From Bacillota bacterium (GTDB lineage: Bacteria > Bacillota_G > Limnochordia > DTU010), in assembly GCA_012799255.1 (NCBI GenBank), contig JAAZLQ010000374.1, forward strand, positions 1-58,887: a stretch of DNA of 58,887 bases. The letters run 5' to 3'. Below are positions 53,312-58,887 of the stretch, in pieces. The stretch's first letter is position 1. The number at the start of each line of letters is the position of its first letter. The notes beneath the pieces are model-generated. The model did not search any database and was not told the origin of the DNA. It worked only from the letters and a program-made list of their open reading frames with translations. The position numbers and the translations under genes were made by a program.

Positions 53312-54262
53312 TTAAAATACCATATTTTGGCTGCGCATAAAGGCTTTGATTAAGACCATTAGAACAGGACCGACTATGGCACCAATGGGACCCCAAAAAC
53401 GTAGACCGGCATAGAGTCCCATCAAAGCTACCAAGGGATGCAAACCGAGCCGATCGCTGACTAAATGGGGTTCCCCCCATTGTCTTAACAGTAATAATAT
53501 CAGATAACCTATACCCAAGGCTATAGCTAAACCAGTATTTCCCGATACCAGCTGGATAAGTGCTAACACTAGATAGACTAAACCGGGACCTAAAATGGGA
53601 GTTAAATCAAAAAAACCCACTAAGAATCCCGACAGCAAAGGGTAAGGCAACTCTAAAACGCAAAAGAACACCATACTGATAGTTGAAGAGATTAACATCA
53701 GTAGCAGTTGTACTCTCACTAGGTGCCAAAAAGCACCGGAAGTGTCGTGGTAGAGTTTACGAACACTAACGCCGCTCTTTTTTGGCATTTGACTAACCAA
53801 AAACCTCACCAATGTTTTTTTGTCTCTACAAAAGAAATAGGCGCTACAAGCTATTAGCGTCCATACTAAAAGGAAATCTGGAATGGCCCAGATCCATTGC
53901 AAAAGTGTCTGTGGCCACGAACCTGGCGTTAAAGGTATCTCTTCAAGGAACTGTAGTATATTCTTCGGAAGTTCACCGGATAGTTGTTCTAATAGTCCCA
54001 AGTCTAGCAATCCCTGGATTTCATGCCATAATCTCACCAAAAAAAACACCAAGACACCAGGTAAAGCCAGGGATGCTAACACTACAAACAACAAGGAGGT
54101 GAAAGTACGCGACCAGCCTTTAGCTTCTAAATAGCTCACAGGAACGTCTAGAACTAGAGCCAGTATCAAACCAAACATGAAGGGTGCCACGAACGGAAAG
54201 GAAACTTTGAGCACAAAGAAAATCACCCAAAAACTAACAATGGCAACCACAATCGGTGGCAC
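53312..54262 (-). CDS. AI-2E transporter family/YtvI-like membrane protein
   Basis: The 316-residue protein has about seven hydrophobic segments (VAIVSFWVIFFVLKVSFPFV; LLFVVLASLALPGVLVFFLV; LVGFFDLTPILGPGLVYLVL; PLVALMGLYAGLRFWGPIGA). FFDLTPILGPG and GLRFWGPIGAIVGPV are typical of the AI-2E family that includes YtvI of sporulating bacteria. Substrate and role are not known; family members include autoinducer-2 exporters and Na/H antiporters. GTG 54262 is the start. It is placed between cdsA and dxr, not a common position. Confidence 0.8.
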   Translation of the reverse strand: MPPIVVAIVSFWVIFFVLKVSFPFVAPFMFGLILALVLDVPVSYLEAKGWSRTFTSLLFVVLASLALPGVLVFFLVRLWHEIQGLLDLGLLEQLSGELPKNILQFLEEIPLTPGSWPQTLLQWIWAIPDFLLVWTLIACSAYFFCRDKKTLVRFLVSQMPKKSGVSVRKLYHDTSGAFWHLVRVQLLLMLISSTISMVFFCVLELPYPLLSGFLVGFFDLTPILGPGLVYLVLALIQLVSGNTGLAIALGIGYLILLLLRQWGEPHLVSDRLGLHPLVALMGLYAGLRFWGPIGAIVGPVLMVLIKAFMRSQNMVF

Positions 54263-54290
54263 TAACTCACCCCTCCCGGGGTCACGGAGC

Positions 54291-55058
54291 CTAAGAGAAC
54301 AATGTTAGCAACGCAAAAAGTACTGGAAAGACAAAGGCTAATGAATCAAAGCGATCGAGAATACCTCCGTGACCAGGCAATAGCGATCCACTATCCTTCA
54401 CAGCTCGCTCCCTCTTAAACGCGGATTCGACTAAATCACCAAGCTGGGCACAAACCGAAAGTATAACAGATATGACCATCAGTTGCCCGACAGAATGATC
54501 TGTGAGGATGGCAAAAACTACACCAGCTATCACTGCTGCCAGCACGCCACTTAGAGCACCTTCTACCGACTTATTTGGGCTAATTCTCGGTGCTAGTTTA
54601 CGCTTACCATACCTCGAACCACCGAAAAACGCTCCTGTATCAGTCAGCCAGGTAACGAGGAATCCAAATAGCGTCCACTGCGGGCCAAATTGTTCGCGGA
54701 CTAACACAAGGAAACTATAAAGAAATGCTACATAGAACACTCCCAAGAGATTGAAACCTGAAGAAAAATTGTGCATCCCGCTAAAGGTGGCACGCAACAA
54801 GTAGTAGATTAGCTGAAAGACTAACCAGAGCAACAGTCTGGTTCCATCTATACCACTATATGTCAATACCAAAAGTGATAGTCCAGAGACGATCATGTAG
54901 TCTAAGAAAAGACCAGGTCCACTCATTCTGGCAAATTCCCAAAGACCCACTAAAATCACAAGGGTTACAAGCAAACGCCAAGTAAGTCCCCCATAATATA
55001 GGGGGACTAAAAGAAGTGGTATACCAATAACAGCGGTAAGAACTCTCTTTGCTAACAT
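54291..55058 (-). CDS. cdsA: phosphatidate cytidylyltransferase
   Basis: CdsA makes CDP-diacylglycerol for phospholipid synthesis. The 255-residue membrane protein has several helices and the family signature near the C-terminus: SAFKRERAVKDSGSLLPGHG followed by GILDRFDSLAF. WLTDTGAFFGGSRYGKRKLA is also conserved. It lies 2 bases after uppS. Confidence 0.95.
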   Translation of the reverse strand: MLAKRVLTAVIGIPLLLVPLYYGGLTWRLLVTLVILVGLWEFARMSGPGLFLDYMIVSGLSLLVLTYSGIDGTRLLLWLVFQLIYYLLRATFSGMHNFSSGFNLLGVFYVAFLYSFLVLVREQFGPQWTLFGFLVTWLTDTGAFFGGSRYGKRKLAPRISPNKSVEGALSGVLAAVIAGVVFAILTDHSVGQLMVISVILSVCAQLGDLVESAFKRERAVKDSGSLLPGHGGILDRFDSLAFVFPVLFALLTLFS

Positions 55059-55060
55059 TG

Positions 55061-55798
55061 CTAGATCTTCTGCTCCTTCAGAGGTACTTGACCAAAGCGC
55101 CGTTCGCGTCCCGAATAATCCCGAAGGGCTAGTTCGAACTCGCGCTCACCAAAATCAGGCCACAAAACATCTGTAACATATATCTCGCTATAAGCTCCCT
55201 GCCAAAGCAAGAAATTGCTTATACGGAGCTCGCCACCGGTACGAATGATCAAATCTGGATCAGGACTCGGCCAAGTAAAAAGTAACTCTTCTACTCGCTC
55301 TTCGGTAATGTCGTCAATGGAAATCTCCCCTGCAGAAACTTGCTCTGCCAGGCGCTTAGCGACCATAGTCAACTCTTTACGACCACCGTAATTGAACGCA
55401 ACATTCAGGTTAAGGCCCTTGTTCTCAGCAGTCAACTTCTCCGCATCATTCCAGATTTTCAAGATATCCTGGCTCAAGGTTGTCCGATCCCCGATCAACC
55501 GGATCCTGACTCCTTCCCTTTGTAGCTCTTCGATTTCTTGCACAAAGGTTTTGTACATGAGATCCAAAAGAAAATCCACCTCATCTTTGGGACGATTCCA
55601 GTTCTCAGTACTAAAGGCATAGACAGTCAAAGTGCCTATACCAATATTAGAGGCATAACGCACCGCAGTCTTTAGTGCTTTTACACCTTGGCGATGCCCC
55701 AAGAAGCGAGGCATAGCTCTCTTCTTAGCCCATCTTCCATTTCCATCCATGATTATTGCCACATGTCCTGGTAAGTTAGTTGCTTGCGACGTGCCCAC
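55061..55798 (-). CDS. uppS: undecaprenyl diphosphate synthase
   Basis: UppS makes the C55 lipid carrier for cell wall synthesis. The 245 residues include HVAIIMDGNGRWAKKRAMPR, the following FLGHRQGVKALK, LTVYAFSTENWNRPKDEVDF, LNVAFNYGGRKELTMVAKRL and PDLIIRTGGELRISNFLLWQ. The frame is open to 55825, and an ATG at 55804 lies only one base from AGGAGG. GTG 55798, 7 bases away, is the likely start. Confidence 0.94.
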   Translation of the reverse strand: MGTSQATNLPGHVAIIMDGNGRWAKKRAMPRFLGHRQGVKALKTAVRYASNIGIGTLTVYAFSTENWNRPKDEVDFLLDLMYKTFVQEIEELQREGVRIRLIGDRTTLSQDILKIWNDAEKLTAENKGLNLNVAFNYGGRKELTMVAKRLAEQVSAGEISIDDITEERVEELLFTWPSPDPDLIIRTGGELRISNFLLWQGAYSEIYVTDVLWPDFGEREFELALRDYSGRERRFGQVPLKEQKI

Positions 55799-55809
55799 TT
55801 GCATACCTC

Positions 55810-56024
55810 CTACTTTACGTTCCAATCTGGACTCGCACAGATCAGACCTAGTATCTCTCCGTCTCGAACCGCGACAACATAGGCGTCCTCACTCGAGGAC
55901 ACCTCGCCTGGAGCCACGGTAAACTTAACTTCAAAGGGCACCATTTCTTCTTTTAAGATTTGCTCAGCTTCTTCTAATGGATAGCCGATTAGAATCTCCC
56001 ACTCTGAAGTCCTACGTTGATCAC

Positions 56025-56028
<4 letters not shown>
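55810..56028 (-). CDS. small conserved-looking protein of unknown function
   Basis: The 72-residue protein has no signal peptide or membrane segment. It has WEILIGYPLEEAEQILKEEM then VPFEVKFTVAPGE and DAYVVAVRDGEILGLICASP. The pattern of a helix followed by strands with a short exposed loop recalls the I78/potato inhibitor I-like fold, but this is only a guess. It is an intact frame overlapping the frr stop by 4 bases and ending 12 bases before uppS, so it is translated in the operon. Confidence 0.75.
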
Positions 56029-57315
<1,287 letters not shown>

Positions 57316-57359
57316 TTAATTATTCTGCTCAAACCTTTAGATCCCTCCACCGAAAAAAA

Positions 57360-57380
57360 GAGAACACCAAAGGTGTTCTC
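57360..57380 (-). terminator. terminator after tsf
   Basis: GAGAACACC and GGTGTTCTC form a perfect 9-bp stem with a 3-base loop, followed on the minus strand by TTTTTTT. It starts right after the tsf stop codon. pyrH begins about 57 bases downstream. Confidence 0.9.
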
Positions 57381-58034
57381 CTACAGTTTCGTTTGGGCCA
57401 TAACCTCTGCAGCGAAGTCCTCTTCACGTTTCTCTAAACCTTCGCCCCGCTCATAACGGACAAAACGTCTAACGGAGATCTTTTCGCCGATCTTCGCCAC
57501 CTTCGCGGTAAGAAGTTCGCCAACGGTCATATCTGGGTCCTTAACAAAGGGTTGATCCAAAAGGCATACTTCCTTAGCGTAACGGTCGATGCGACCTTCC
57601 ACAATTTTGTCGATAATATGTTCTGGCTTGCCTTCATTTTGCGCTATATTCCGATAGATGGTGCGCTCATGCTCCAAAACATCCTCAGGGATGTCTTCCC
57701 TAGATACATACTCTGGTTTGGATGCAGCAATATGCATGGCAATATCCTTTGCCAACTGGGCGAACTCTTCAGTTTTAGCAACAAAGTCCGTCTCACAGTT
57801 TACCTCAACCAAGACACCGATCCGGCCTGCTGCGTGGATGTAGGATTCGACTACACCTTCAGCGGCAATACGGCCCGATTTCTTAGCTGCCGCTGCAAGG
57901 CCCTTTTCCCTCAAGTAGTCAATAGCGGCACTCATATCACCATTTGTCTCAACAAGGGCCTTCTTACAATCCATCATACCGGCACCTGTTTTCTCACGCA
58001 GTTCTCTAACCATAGCTGCAGTAACTTCTGCCAT
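57381..58034 (-). CDS. tsf: translation elongation factor Ts
   Basis: EF-Ts is the nucleotide exchange factor for EF-Tu. The 217-residue form is short, as in many Firmicutes and Thermus-like lineages: [60 protein letters not shown] and [23 protein letters not shown] 58034 has GGAGGAGGG before it. A hairpin lies between rpsB and tsf. Confidence 0.96.
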   Translation of the reverse strand: MAEVTAAMVRELREKTGAGMMDCKKALVETNGDMSAAIDYLREKGLAAAAKKSGRIAAEGVVESYIHAAGRIGVLVEVNCETDFVAKTEEFAQLAKDIAMHIAASKPEYVSREDIPEDVLEHERTIYRNIAQNEGKPEHIIDKIVEGRIDRYAKEVCLLDQPFVKDPDMTVGELLTAKVAKIGEKISVRRFVRYERGEGLEKREEDFAAEVMAQTKL

Positions 58035-58065
58035 AAAAACCCTCCTCCAGAATTAGTTGAAAAAA

Positions 58066-58091
58066 GGGGTGAGAGCCACTCTCCCACTCCC
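58066..58091 (-). terminator. imperfect hairpin with T-run between rpsB and tsf
   Basis: On the minus strand a GAGAG/CTCTC stem, extended imperfectly by flanking G- and C-rich bases, is followed by CCCCTTTTTT. It may partly terminate after rpsB; tsf starts about 30 bases further on without an obvious promoter, so it could be an attenuator. Confidence 0.5.
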
Positions 58092-58108
58092 TCTTTTTAC
58101 TCTTAATC

Positions 58109-58879
58109 TTATTCGTCATCCCCATCTTCTAAATCGCTGTCCAGGGAGACATCTTCAGTTTGCACATCTTCAACTTCTTTATCTTCTGCAAAGCTGGCGC
58201 CTTCTTTTGCTTCGATAACAGCATCAGCCATAGTTGAAGTAAGAAGTTTGACGGCACGAATTGCATCATCGTTACCGGGAATCACATAGTCTACTTCGTC
58301 TGGATCACAGTTAGTATCCACAATTGCCACTATGGGAATACCCAGTTTACGAGCTTCTGCCACTGCGATTCGTTCTTTACGAGGATCAACTACGAACACT
58401 GCACCAGGAAGTGTTTTCATCCGCCTGATGCCGCCCAAGAAACGTGTCAAACGTTCTTGTTCTTTACGCAGTTCCATAACTTCTTTCTTAGGCAATACGT
58501 CGAAAAGACCGTCTTCTTCCATCTTTTCGATTTCTTCCAGGCGACCAATACGGGAGGCAATGGTCTTAAAGTTGGTTAGCATACCACCTAGCCAACGTTG
58601 GTTCACGTAGAACATACCACAACGTTCTGCCTCTTCTTGAATGGTCTCTTGTGCTTGCTTCTTGGTACCTACAAACAGTACTGATTTGCCGTCTGCAACA
58701 GTGTCGCGAATAAAGCTATAAGCTTCTTCAACTTTCCTTACAGTCTTTTGCAGATCAATAATGTAAATACCATTTCTCTCTGTGAAAATGTACTCTGCCA
58801 TTTTCGGATTCCATCTGCGGGTCTGATGCCCAAAGTGAACGCCGGCCTCTAACAATTGTTTCATTGAAATAACGGCCAA
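58109..58879 (-). CDS. rpsB: 30S ribosomal protein S2
   Basis: S2 is a 30S protein needed for binding of S1 and for initiation. The 256 residues match the family: [60 protein letters not shown] and [20 protein letters not shown]. An acidic tail ([20 protein letters not shown]) follows. TTG 58879 gives the conserved MAVISMKQ start; its Shine-Dalgarno would lie beyond the window. Confidence 0.95.
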   Translation of the reverse strand: MAVISMKQLLEAGVHFGHQTRRWNPKMAEYIFTERNGIYIIDLQKTVRKVEEAYSFIRDTVADGKSVLFVGTKKQAQETIQEEAERCGMFYVNQRWLGGMLTNFKTIASRIGRLEEIEKMEEDGLFDVLPKKEVMELRKEQERLTRFLGGIRRMKTLPGAVFVVDPRKERIAVAEARKLGIPIVAIVDTNCDPDEVDYVIPGNDDAIRAVKLLTSTMADAVIEAKEGASFAEDKEVEDVQTEDVSLDSDLEDGDDE

Positions 58880-58887
58880 ATCGCCCA

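Noticed and set aside
57552..58106. Plus-strand frame of 184 codons opposite tsf
   Set aside because: It is antisense to EF-Ts and runs through the rpsB-tsf hairpin; composition is not protein-like.

Overview
This window looks like a chromosomal segment of an anaerobic, endospore-forming, flagellated member of the Firmicutes that probably has an outer membrane. Sporulation is shown by spoIIAA-spoIIAB-sigF, spoVAC-spoVAD-spoVAE, spoIIM and a dacF-type carboxypeptidase, with promoter-like sites fitting SigG (spoVAC) and SigE (spoIIM). Anaerobic metabolism is suggested by a ferredoxin-dependent 2-oxoacid oxidoreductase with Ptb and Buk. The diderm envelope is suggested by an ExbB-ExbD-TonB set beside an SLH/coiled-coil protein built like an outer-membrane tether. 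A Limnochordia-like, Halanaerobiales-like or Negativicutes-like lineage would fit; the sequence alone does not settle which. Every gene I accept lies on the minus strand, so transcription runs from high to low coordinates. There is no tRNA, rRNA, CRISPR array, insertion sequence or prophage gene that I can see, and no gene-free stretch longer than about 160 bases.

Layout in transcription order. (1) 58879-35876: a conserved housekeeping block close to the Bacillus order: rpsB, tsf, pyrH, frr, a small unknown gene, uppS, cdsA, a YtvI/AI-2E-like membrane protein, dxr, rseP, ispG, proS, a family 2 glycosyltransferase, polC, rimP, nusA, ylxR, ylxQ, infB, rbfA, nrnA, truB, ribF, rpsO, followed by pnp (35784-33673). 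(2) 33583-27992: a degenerate butyrate-kinase paralogue, ptb, buk, and ferredoxin, alpha, beta and gamma subunits of a 2-oxoacid:ferredoxin oxidoreductase. Together they could turn branched-chain 2-oxoacids into acyl-CoA, acyl phosphate and finally acid plus ATP. (3) 27967-20970: a DUF3866 protein, an endonuclease Q-like protein, a histidine phosphatase, spoIIM, xerD, deoB and pdp. (4) 20922-16808: dacF, spoIIAA, spoIIAB, sigF, a PHP phosphoesterase and a GNAT acetyltransferase. (5) 16650-11485: exbB, exbD, tonB, a secreted protein with a cohesin-like C-terminus, and the SLH/coiled-coil protein, preceded by a SigH-like promoter. (6) 11365-9543: spoVAC, spoVAD, spoVAE. (7) 9368-1: a chemotaxis and flagellar-switch operon cheW, fliM, fliY, cheA, cheY, cheC, cheD, cheB, cheR, ending in a FapA-type (DUF342) gene cut by the window edge.

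The most interesting parts are the envelope cluster of region 5, which sits between sigF and spoVA genes that are often neighbours in Clostridia; a PolC replicative polymerase with no exonuclease domain; and a butyrate-kinase-like protein that has lost its ATP and phosphate motifs. Several starts were moved from the longest reading frame to codons (often GTG or TTG) with a well-spaced Shine-Dalgarno sequence. All functions are inferred from motifs and gene order; no database search was possible.
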